NCBI GenBank assembly: GCA_030544215.1 | Contig: JARZZO010000003.1 | Span: 23,879,879-23,943,878, forward strand | Direction of reading: 5' to 3' | DNA length: 64,000 nucleotides | Source of the DNA: Zantedeschia hybrid cultivar | Lineage: Eukaryota; Streptophyta; Magnoliopsida; Alismatales; Araceae | In this document: piece after piece, positions 55,811 through 64,000 of the stretch | How the letters are laid out: the number at the start of each line of letters is the position of its first letter | How positions within the stretch are numbered: position 1 is the stretch's first letter | Notes under the pieces: model-generated | The model's database searches: none | What the model was told of the DNA's origin: nothing | The model's input: only the letters and a program-made list of their open reading frames with translations | Program-made: the position numbers and the translations under genes

Positions 55811-56745
55811 CGAGTCATCCCAGGAGAGTAGGCCCTACGGCCATTGTTTCAAGTCCTAGTAGCTTGGCCACTATACTTCCCACTGTCCCACTAGGTCTTT
55901 GGCCATCGAGAGTGTTGATCCTGAGGAGCCCCCATCCGTAGTGCAGGATGTGACTTATGAGGCTAGAGCCAATTTGGCCGCTGAGTTTCAGTCAAATGAG
56001 GAGTTGGTCGGCTGTATTCGGCACGAGCATTATCGGGTGGAGGATATTGAGGATTTACATGATGGGGAAGGCTTAGAGTCGTCCGGTGCATCTTGACTTA
56101 GCCTAAAGAGAGTGATGACTGGCGGCGTACGGCGATCTTTCACACCTATTATCAAGTGGGCGATAAGGTGTGTAAAGTGATCATCGACAGTGAGAGTTGC
56201 ATTAATGCAATCTTCACAAAAGCCGTCAAACACCTTGGATTGACAGCTATAGACCATCCTTGCCCCTACCGCGTATCGTGGTTGGACTCTACCTCCGTTC
56301 CCATTCGGACAAGATGCCTCGTTACGATTTTCTTTCCCCCTTACGAGGATCAGATCTAGTGTGACATCTTACCGATGAAGGTCGGGAGTCTCATCCTTGA
56401 CAGGCCGTAGATTTATGATGTGGATGCGATCCTGTACGGCCAGTCCAACACGTGCGTATTTTCATTTGGCGACCTACGCATCACTTTGCAACCTTCCCAG
56501 CCGAACTCTGCACCCCAACAGGAGGCAGCCCAGCCTAGTCCTCCTACTTCCGCTTCTACTCCTTCTACCTCCGGTGCCGTTGCATCTTCTTGTGTTACGC
56601 CCACTAGCACTCCAACCACTCAAGGCACGACACTCTTGAGTACTCCTTCCACTTCCCGCTCGACCCATTCGAGTAGTGCTTAGGCCCGTGCACCTTCCAT
56701 CCTTGGCGCACCTCTTACTACGACTCTACAGCTAATTAGTGCCAA
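55811..56745 (+). pseudogene. Protease region of chromovirus C
   Basis: Plus-strand frames encode a gypsy aspartic protease region: G-D-K-V-C-K-V-I-I-D-S-E-S, in which the active-site D-S-G is changed to D-S-E, then Y-R-V-S-W-L-D-S-T, R-C-L-V-T-I and a Y-D-V-D-A-I-L-Y-G-Q-S-N-T block. Stops and frame changes lie near 56097 and 56360-56410. A Ser/Thr/Pro-rich linker follows (56500-56690). The RT that should come next is missing. Confidence 0.75.
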
Positions 56746-57300
56746 GATAATAATAAACTGAAATACTCCACCTATGATAAGGAATTTTATGCGGTAGTTC
56801 AAGCATCGAGCTATTGGAGACATTATCTGCTACCGCAGGAGTTCGTCCTGTATTCGGACCATGAGACCCTTCAGGTTCCTCCATGCTCAGAAGAAGCTGA
56901 ACCCGAAGCATAGCCAATGGGTGGAATTTCTTCAGGCTTACACTTTCGTCTTGAGACACAAGGCAGGTGCGGAGAACTGCATGGCCGATGCACTGAGTCA
57001 CCAATATGCACTCTTATCAGTTGTTAACGTGGAGGTCATTGGATTTGAGAGACTCTATGAGGAGTATTCAGCTTACCCAGATTATGGTCAGATCCACGTC
57101 GCTGGATTACATCTTACAGGAGCGTTATCTTTTCGTGGTGATTGATTGTGCATTCCATGGACTTTGGTCCGTGATTTTCTCATCTAGGAGGTGCATGCAG
57201 GTGGTATAGTCACTTCGGCCGGAACAAGACCATTGAGCTTGTTGAGCACTGCTTCTTCTAGCCTAACCTGAAGCGTGACGTGGCCCAAATTGTTACTTAC
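56746..57300 (+). pseudogene. RNase H and integrase zinc region of chromovirus C; RT deleted
   Basis: The sequence jumps at about 56746 directly to RNase H (Y-S-T-Y-D-K-E-F-Y-A-V-V-Q, W-R-H-Y-L-L, Y-S-D-H-E), with no RT domain before it. A frameshift near 56876 moves to a frame with L-N-P-K-H-S-Q-W-V-E-F-L-Q and A-D-A-L-S. An internal deletion of RT is the simplest explanation. Confidence 0.8.
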
Positions 57301-58192
57301 TGTCACACATGTGCTACGGCAAAGTAGAAGCAGAACACTGGCTTGTACACTCTCCTTCTCGTGCCCAACCGTCTGTGGCAGGATTACGAACCGCCCATCA
57401 ATACGATTCTATCTTGGTAATCGTTGATCGGTTCTCCAAAATGGTTCATTTTATCTCTTGTTTCAAGACATCTGATACGTCTCAAGTAGCCCATCTCTTC
57501 TATAAGGGAGTTGTTTGTTTACATGGATTGCTAAAGACCATCATCTTTGACAGAGATGTACAATTTGTTAGCTATTTTTGGAAGACTCATTGGCATCTCT
57601 TAGGCACTAAGCTCAAGTTCCCTACTGCTTAACACCCCGAAACTAATGAGCATACTAAAGTTGTTAATAGAAGTCTAGGTGATTTGTTGCATTGTCTAAT
57701 TGGCGAGCGTGCACGTAACTGGGATCAGGTCTTAAAGCATGCTGAATTTGCATATAATAGTTCGATAAATAGGTCTATAGGCATGAGTCTATTTAAGATA
57801 GTCACAGACTATAGACCTAGGGGACCTATAGACCTTGTTCCTTTGCCCATTCATTCACGCATTTCAGAGTCTGCATAGGCGCTAACTAAGCATATTAGAA
57901 GTCTTCATGATAATATCCCTCGTCACATTGAGATCAGCAATGAACATTACAAGAAGATGGCGGATGCACATCAGCGACAATAAAAGTTTCAGGAGGGCGA
58001 TTACGTAATGATCAGGGTTAGACCTGAACGGTTTACTTCTAGAACCGTAAAAAATTGTAATCTCGAGGAGCCGGTCCATTCAAAATGTTGAAACGAGTTG
58101 GACCGAATGCGTACATTGTAGATTTACCCCCGGACTATGGCATCAATACCACATTCAACGTCTCAAATTTGGTTGCCTACTGAGACCAGGTA
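57301..58192 (+). pseudogene. Integrase core of chromovirus C
   Basis: Shows [25 protein letters not shown] (second catalytic Asp) and N-E-H-T-K-V-V-N-R-S. The last is the family's T-E-V-V-N-R-S block with the catalytic Glu changed to Lys. Then W-D-Q-V-L-K-H-A-E-F-A-Y-N-S-S. Stops lie near 57632, 57879 and 57981. The C-terminal basic region continues to 58190 in a broken frame. Confidence 0.82.
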
Positions 58193-58600
58193 GTGATTCC
58201 CAGTAACCCATTTGAGCCTTCTCTTCCACTTGAGAGTGACCCCACCCATGAGAGTCCACTTCTAGCCCTTGTTCCAGCAAGGTGTGAGCAAATTGACTAT
58301 ATACTGGACGAACAAGTTGTTCCTTTTAGGGATGGGGCCTATCAGCGCTATTTAGTTCACTGGAGCGAGAGGCTGTCGACCGAATACACATGGATCACAT
58401 GCGAGGAGCTACAACAGATTGATCCCGATCTCTTAGAGCGCTATCAGGGTAATCGAGACCCTTACTCGACGAGATCGAGTTCCTCCCAGCCGGAGATAAT
58501 TGGTGAGGAAACAAGAGTGCAGGCCCGATTCCGCTATGATCCGACCCGGGTTTACCGCGCCGCAGGACGTCCGCAGCAAATCATGCAACTGTATAGCTAG
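58193..58600 (+). pseudogene. Chromodomain of chromovirus C
   Basis: A 135-codon open frame encodes I-L-D-E-Q-V-V-P-F-R-D-G-A-Y-Q-R-Y-L-V-H-W, T-E-Y-T-W-I-T and D-P-D-L-L-E-R-Y, the chromodomain fold at the integrase C-terminus. Such domains direct integration to heterochromatin. This chromodomain is clearly different from that of the Tekay-type element at 20.5-20.7 kb, so two chromovirus clades are present. The frame ends at the TAG before the downstream region. Confidence 0.82.
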
Positions 58601-59290
58601 GAGATGCTCATTAATATTTTATAGTTTATTTGGACTTTGGGTTTGAGCATGATGCATTTGTTTTTATTTTTTTAGGCCCTTAGGATTGAGTTCGGCCCAT
58701 TAGTGTCCCACATGCCTTTTTCTATGTTTTTCTATTTTCTTTCTGCACTTTTATGCATGGCTACTTTGGTCATTTAGGGATCTAGGACTTTCTTTTTGGG
58801 AGCCTATATATACTTATGTATGCCCATTTGGGAAAGCCAATGACTGGAAAGAAAAGGGAGCTTTGGCCACTATTATAGTGTACTCTATCTGTGTGAGGAC
58901 CCGGAAGGGCCCATGTGAACCGAGGGGTAGAAGCCCCTGCCTTCTTCCTCTTCCTCCCTTCTTCTTTTTCCCCTGTTCATCACATCTTCTACCCCTGTCA
59001 TCCCTCTCCCTTGGGCCTCCGACCTTCCTCCTGTTGTTCCCCTCTCTGTGCCGCACCATTTTATAATTGTTGTTTATTTTCTCTCATTTTTAGTCATGAC
59101 TCATTATGCAATAGTGATGCATTATTTTAGGACACCATCTTTCACTAAGGACTAAACTATGGGACGGAATCTACAGGGCTTTCACTTTATTTTGTTAAAT
59201 AACTTCTAAACAAGTCGTTGTTTATGGTGAAACGGACATAGCCTAGACTGCTTCTTGAGAGCACTCAAGGAAGTCGGCTACTACAGTCAT
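58601..59290 (+). repeat. Downstream region of chromovirus C, possible short 3' LTR
   Basis: Non-coding. TATATATA at 58805-58812 precedes a C/T-rich tract (58935-59050), which is the layout of a short gypsy LTR promoter. Exact TG...CA ends, a polypurine tract and a target duplication could not be fixed. Confidence 0.4.
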
Positions 59291-60452
59291 TCTATATATT
59301 GTAACAGCAGAAAGCTCTATGTTCCTCAGGTTCCTCAACCCAAACAATGCATGCAAACTTATTGCAAGTGACAGCTCTCTTCAAAATTACAGGGATATGC
59401 CAATGTGTTACACCATCACTTAAATCTTTGTGATTTCCAGGATATCCAATTATTTGAGCCAAAGTGCTTCGCAAAAAGCAAACATAGCCACATGATATAG
59501 ATAAGGAATTCCAACTATGTTGGTTTTTCACAAGACTCAATATGCAGACCGGGAGCAGACCTATCAGCTTGCACCCTGACTTGCCCCAGATGAGCGAGAA
59601 AAGTAACACATAAACATCAGATGTGCACGAGGCTCCACAACCAAAAAACTATGTAGCTCCACAACCAAAAAACAAAGTGTTGGTATTGGACTGAGATATT
59701 CTGTGTGTCTGTGATATGGCTCGATTGTTTTGTCTATACTGGTTTAAGTACTCATTTAAAACATATTGAATCCAGCTAACAACTTTCTAAATCATTTATC
59801 CCCTGTGATCAAATGACTCCACAATATGAGCAATGCGACAGGAACAAGTAGAGCGAATGGAGGATATTGGAGGTGGGGGTAATGAGGATGGGGAAGACAA
59901 CTCTTCCGGAGTCCTCTGGCAGCCGATCCAACACTACCCTAGTACCAAAATCTCTTCCTAGAGGCCTAGTATCAAAAGTAATAAGTGCTTTCATTGTTTA
60001 GGTGAGGGACATCGTGCATCCACTTGTAGGAATGCATTGGTTTGTTGAAGTGCAAATCCACTGGGCATAGAAGTCGCTTCTGCAAGGAGCCGAGTTCCAA
60101 CATAAACTGTACGGGAGATGTAGGGACAGTGCAGGGGCAGAGGAACGGGCTAACTTCAACAGATATCTGACAATAACTTGTTTGGTTGAGACTCGATGGT
60201 TTTTGCACCTTGGCCAAAACATTCAAGCATTATGTCAGTTCCACCCGGGGAGGCGCTGTGGATTGTTCAGCTGTGCTTCAAGCTTTGCAACAATTATGGC
60301 CTTCAGAGAAGCACTGAAATATTAGTTTGTCAGATGCTCGAAGAGTACTTCTCTTTTTATCTGATAGCAATAGCAAACAAATGAATCTTCCAACTGTACT
60401 CTATTTATAGCCCCGAACCCAACCCCAATCCCTACCAACCACTGGAGGCCAC
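59291..60452. other. Mostly unassigned region with a gag-like zinc knuckle
   Basis: A plus-strand frame from about 59857 (M-E-D-I-G-G-G-G-N) passes one TAG and reaches C-F-H-C-L-G-E-G-H-R-A-S-T-C at 59986-60027, a perfect CX2CX4HX4C knuckle. It ends soon after at a TGA. It is probably a remnant of a retroelement gag or LINE ORF1. The rest shows nothing recognisable on either strand. Confidence 0.45.
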
Positions 60453-61274
60453 TGTTGAACCCAAAACTTTCTAAACTAGGGTTTGCTTGGAAGAAAAAAA
60501 AAAACCACGTGCATGCATGCACATGAAAAAAAATGAAGGACTAGGGTTTATGCACCTAGATCTACAACATGCATGAGATGCAAGAAGAAAGGATAAAAGA
60601 TACCTTGAACCAGCCCTCCAATGCCGCAAGCAGAGCACTAACAGCAGCAACAATGCAGCCTCCAACGATGCGAAATCAGCAAGAACAGCAACAATGCAGC
60701 CTCCAACGCTGCGAAATCAGCAAGAACAGCAGCAGGGGCCAACAAAGAGCACCAACAGTAGCTGCAGGCGCCAACAAAGAGCACCAACGGCAGCAGCAAG
60801 GGCAGCCACAGCCCTCAGAAGCCAGCCCGCCAATAGGCAGCAAGGACAGCACACACAGGGAGAGACAAAGAGAGGCAACCGGCCCTCTATGTTTAAGGAA
60901 AAAAGAGAGGGAGAGGATAAAGAAAGAAAAAGAGAGAGTAAAAGAGATAAATACAAAAAAAGAGGGAGAAAGAGGACAAGAGATAAAGACAGGAAAAAGA
61001 GAGAGAGAGAGAGAGATTGGAGAACCGGCCGGCCAGTGGGGCCTGCCGGTCTCCTCTCTCCCTCCATCTCTATACGACCCTCTCTCCCATCTCTATCTCT
61101 CTCTCCCGTCCTTATATCTCTTTCCAGTCTTTATTTGGCCCTCTCTCCCTCATCTCTATCCTACCCAACCCCCCCACCGGTTGCCTAGGTGGCACCGGTG
61201 GGTGAGGGGGGGGGGGGGGGGGAGGGGGGTGCCACCGGCCGGCCTCCAAGGCCCTACTGGCGCCCCCTGCTGCC

Positions 61275-61282
61275 TATAAAAG
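61275..61282 (+). promoter_or_regulatory. TATA box of the element D LTR
   Basis: TATAAAAG followed by GGGGCC. It lies 195 bp upstream of the hairpin array, so the array would be transcribed in the 5' leader. Confidence 0.75.
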
Positions 61283-61469
61283 GGGCCCCAGGTGCCCCAC
61301 AGCAAAAGCCACACACACACGCAGCAAAAAAAAAAAAAAAAAAGAAAGGTAGAAAGGAGGCTCGGCAGAAATTGTAATAGGAGGCTTGGGATTCTTAGTG
61401 CGTGTGAAGAAGAATAAGAACAATGTGTCACCATTTTATTATGATTTTGTGATGATATTAATAAAAAAT

Positions 61470-62130
61470 ATGGTTCATTCATATTAGTTGAATAACCACA
61501 AGTTTCATGTTTACTAAATCCTATGCTCTCATGATTATATTGTTTCATATTAGTCTAATATGGTTCATTCATATTGTTGAATGGCCATAAGTTTCATGTT
61601 CTCATGTTGATTAAATTATTTCATGTTAGCATGGTTCATTCATATTGGTTGAATGGCCATAAGTCTTATGTTAATTAGCTCACACTGCTTCATATTAAAC
61701 TATGGTTCATTCATACTGGTTGAATGGCCAAAGATTAATTTTAAAAAAAAATGGTTCATTCATATTGGTTGAATGGCCAAAGTTTAGTGGTTCTCTCCTA
61801 TTGGTGGATTGGCCATTATATTTACGGTTCACTCTTATCCGTAGAGTGACCAAAGATTATAGTTATTACTTCATTCTTATTGAGGGAGTGACCATTGGCT
61901 TTTATAGTTATGTCCTATTGGTGGACCGGTTACGAAGTTATGGTTCACTTTAATTCGTAGAGAGGACTAATAATTATGATTCTTTGTTCATTTTATCGAT
62001 GGGGTAACCATTGACTCGTGGTTCTTTCCTACTGATGGACTGACCATTAAACTATGGTTCATTCATATCAATTGAATGGCCTAAAAAATTGTAATTTCTT
62101 CATATTAGTTGGAGGACCATTAAGGGATAT
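61470..62130 (+). ncRNA. Array of about a dozen covarying hairpins in the element D leader
   Basis: Repeats of 25-90 bp follow the plan arm, 7-nt loop, arm, then (G/A)CCA. Examples: CATTCA (61637-61642) TATTGGT TGAATG; CATTCA (61708-61713) TACTGGT TGAATG; CATTCA (61757-61762) TATTGGT TGAATG; TCACTCT (61829-61835) TATCCGT AGAGTGA; TCATTCT (61871-61877) TATTGAG GGAGTGA with two G-U pairs; GTCC (61912-61915) TATTGGT GGAC; CATTCA (62060-62065) TATCAAT TGAATG. Stem bases change on both sides together, which supports selected RNA structure. Others in the array (near 61788, 62000, 62030) pair weakly. The function is unknown. Confidence 0.65.
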
Positions 62131-62713
62131 CCTTAAATATGTGGGAGTCCTCATACCCCATGAATTAAGGCTATCCTTCGGGAATCTTTATTCTCTCAAA
62201 AGAATTGAAATGAGAGGATATGTTGCCTAAATAACCATTTATCCTTTTAAAAGATGTTTAAAGGATAATTTCTAGAAATCTATCTTCTCCAAAAGGTCCT
62301 AATGAAATCTAGGTTTCAAAACATATCTTCTTAGTACTTTGAGATGCCCAAAGTACTCATTTCCTCATAAGTACTTAAAAATCCTTTAAGTATGTTTTAA
62401 GGGATATCTCATGAACCTTTCTAATAAAAAAAAAAATAAAGAAAATTGATCATGCTTGCACTAAACTTAAGCAAGCCTTGTTGGACGGTTAATCAAGAGT
62501 TGCCAGTTAATAACTGGCGTAATTAACACTGACCAAGATCAGTGGGGAGAGGTCAATGAACACGGATCCATGATCGATCCAAAAGAAATTTAGACTTCGA
62601 TGATTAATCCTAAATTCTCAAAATCTACCTAAAAGAGAAGAAAATGTGTTTTCAAACTTAATTCCCTTTTCAAAACAAAAAATTCTTCTTTTAAAAATAA
62701 TAAAGGAAGTCTC

Positions 62714-62735
62714 ACATATTTGGCACGCCCGGTGG
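62714..62735 (+). promoter_or_regulatory. Putative primer-binding region of element D
   Basis: TATTTGGCACGCCCGGTGGG follows the LTR end. The core TTTGGCACGC-CGGTGGGACC is shared with the minus-strand element A at 15095-15116 in the same place relative to the LTR. Confidence 0.6.
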
Positions 62736-62834
62736 GACCTCTCCTTCCCTTCATCTCTCCGTCCAATAAGGCCCCTATCAGGACAAGCCTAATGTTGCCA
62801 TGTTTGGTGCAGGTGCGAGGAATTTCGATTCCAA

Positions 62835-63326
62835 ATGGCAACTAAAGTCACCTACAGTCCTCTGGTGGTGGCTACCCATGTGCAATATGGGTATCTGACC
62901 ACGCTGATCTGCTTCGGCGACTTTCCAGTAGTGATTGGATCCCCCTACTTCTTAGGGGTGGTTGCTACACTGGAGCATGCTCCAGCCAAGAAAGTAAGAA
63001 CAAGACGCACTCCTTGCGTCCAAAAGCAACACAACAACGACAAACCCAGTCGGGTTTATGCCGTCAACGCAATCCATATTGCGCCAGCCTCCTCTTCCAA
63101 TAGAAGGCCACAAAAGAACAAGATAGCAAGTCCGTCTATTACGGGAAAGACAATTTTTGTCGGTAATCTCCGCATCCGCTTGGCTGGCGGTGAGCCGATA
63201 ATGCCCAAGACCCACCACGTTATGTCGGTTCCCGTCCAGAACCGATTTGACATACTCCCGAAAGTCAGTCAAGATAAAGTAGCCTTTAAGAAGAAAGTTA
63301 GAAAATCAAGAGCTCCCAACCAGTAG
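62835..63326 (+). CDS. Upstream ORF of element D, conserved with element A
   Basis: A 163-codon intact frame starting 120 bp after the LTR end. Start M-A-T-K-V-T-Y-S-P-L-V-V, then Y-G-Y-L-T-T, F-G-D-F-P-V-V-I-G, a basic middle (K-K-V-R-T-R-R), V-G-N-L-R-I and Q-N-R-F-D. The blocks and their order match the 134-codon ORF of element A (14598-15002). The C-terminus is Lys/Arg-rich. No known domain, catalytic motif or membrane segment is recognised. A nucleic-acid-binding role would fit its basic charge but is speculation. Confidence 0.68.
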   Translation: MATKVTYSPLVVATHVQYGYLTTLICFGDFPVVIGSPYFLGVVATLEHAPAKKVRTRRTPCVQKQHNNDKPSRVYAVNAIHIAPASSSNRRPQKNKIASPSITGKTIFVGNLRIRLAGGEPIMPKTHHVMSVPVQNRFDILPKVSQDKVAFKKKVRKSRAPNQ

Positions 63327-64000
63327 GGGCAGAAGACACAAGCAAGAGCTATGGGCCAGCCAGAGCAAAGATACCAAAATAAGGCAAGCATGCCTTCAAG
63401 AACAAGCAATCCTGTGGAAGACAGGAACATCCAACTTAAACAGATTTGGGTGACCAAAGAGGAAACCCTAAAGATTCGTCGAGCTAGGACTATCCTGGCC
63501 AAGCAAACGCCTTAAAAGCTAGAAGAGCCAGTGAGGCAAATCACAAAAGAAGACTTCCGGCCTCGTCCCCCACGAGCTCAAAAAAGAAGAGGCGCTTATA
63601 AGGCTAAGAAACAGCAACAACATCAAATCAACCAACAGAGGACTTCAATCTTCTCAAGACTGGGGGCACCGCCTCCACAAATTTCCAAAAGAAGGAGAGT
63701 CACGCAAGTGACAGAAGACGGCATCTAGATATATACCTGTTATGCCTCAAGCACCAGTAATAGGCAAAACCTATTGCCAGAAGACCCTGTTGAGATTATC
63801 AATATAGCTCAGCGGGATGGGCCTTTGACGCTACAAATGAAGCAAACCTGACAATGGTTGAATCAGAGGAACATAGGAACTAATCCACAACCTCAAGAGG
63901 GCGGAGCTGCCACCACAAAAGGTGGAGATGAAGATGGGTTAAATGCTCATGAAGTAGATCCCAGCCAAGAACAAGCTAACCCGAGTCAGCCTCAGACCAT
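63327..64000 (+). pseudogene. Start of the element D polyprotein region, open at the window end
   Basis: Plus-strand frames after the upstream ORF are Gln/Lys/Arg-rich with scattered stops (near 63513 and 63726). They include P-R-P-P-R-A-Q-K-R-R-G-A and F-S-R-L-G-A-P-P-P-Q, which resembles the basic N-terminal part of plant gypsy gag proteins. The capsid core is not reached before the window ends. It corresponds in position to 13824-14597 of element A. Confidence 0.5.

Larger units (their letters stand above)
60453..62713 (+). repeat. 5' LTR of element D (Tat-like gypsy, about 2.3 kb)
   Basis: Begins near TGTTGAACCCAAAAC and ends CTCACA just before the TTTGGCACGCCCGG primer-region motif shared with element A. 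The promoter is TATAAAAG at 61275-61282. Downstream are a poly-A run, an array of hairpin repeats (61470-62130) and AT-rich sequence. The G-run at 61206-61228 and pyrimidine tract (61050-61170) generate long spurious frames. The left edge is approximate. Confidence 0.6.

Noticed and set aside
60569..61279. A 236-codon plus-strand frame and its antisense shadow
   Set aside because: Built on CAG-like, purine-rich and poly-G repeats upstream of the element D TATA box. Low complexity with no domain.
61470..62130. CRISPR-like spaced repeats
   Set aside because: Repeats are variable, stems covary, spacing is irregular and the context is a plant retrotransposon leader. There are no cas genes.

Overview
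The window is plant nuclear DNA, from an angiosperm with a large, repeat-rich genome. The evidence is dense nesting of Ty3/gypsy and Ty1/copia LTR retrotransposons of plant type: chromodomain integrases, initiator-Met-tRNA primer sites, a dual-RNase-H Tat-type pol and a plant-mobile-domain ORF. One host exon (DUF1168/PRKRIP1 family) sits in an otherwise non-coding stretch. I see no rRNA, tRNA, bacterial operon, CRISPR array or plastid sequence. Nearly every coding region carries stops or frameshifts, so these are mostly silenced, decaying elements.

Layout. 1-19832: a very large Ogre/Tat-like gypsy element ('A') on the minus strand, with a 4.7-kb 5' LTR (15122-19832), an upstream ORF, gag, RT, RNase H, a second RNase H and integrase (8593-15002), then a repeat-rich stretch (5400-8590). 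A multi-exon antisense ORF on the plus strand (381-5400) encodes a plant mobile domain. The 3' LTR lies left of the window. 19833-22891: 3' end of a Tekay-type chromovirus (plus), interrupted by A. 22892-24579: a minus-strand truncated LTR of the same family. 24580-43833: a decayed gypsy element 'B' (minus) cut by copia element 'A' (27632-36994, TSD GAGTT), a solo LTR (37114-39165, TSD AAACA) and another LTR-like insert (40428-42176). 43834-46845: a probable leader/LTR and a second gag copy in opposite orientation. 46846-50206: the 5' end of a second copia element ('B', minus). 50207-55060: low-copy-looking DNA with the DUF1168 exon. 55060-59290: LINE remnant and a plus-strand chromovirus 'C' without RT. 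60453-64000: start of a second Tat-like element 'D' (plus).

How it fits together. The order of insertions can be read directly: gypsy B is oldest, then a Tekay-family LTR entered its RNase H, a Tekay element entered that LTR, and Ogre-like A entered the Tekay integrase. Copia A and the solo LTR separately split B's protease codons.

The most interesting signal is not a gene. Several unrelated elements here carry arrays of short hairpins in their LTRs or 5' leaders. In element D and copia A the loops are conserved while the stems change with base pairing preserved, which suggests selected RNA structures. All coordinates and comparisons were made by eye.
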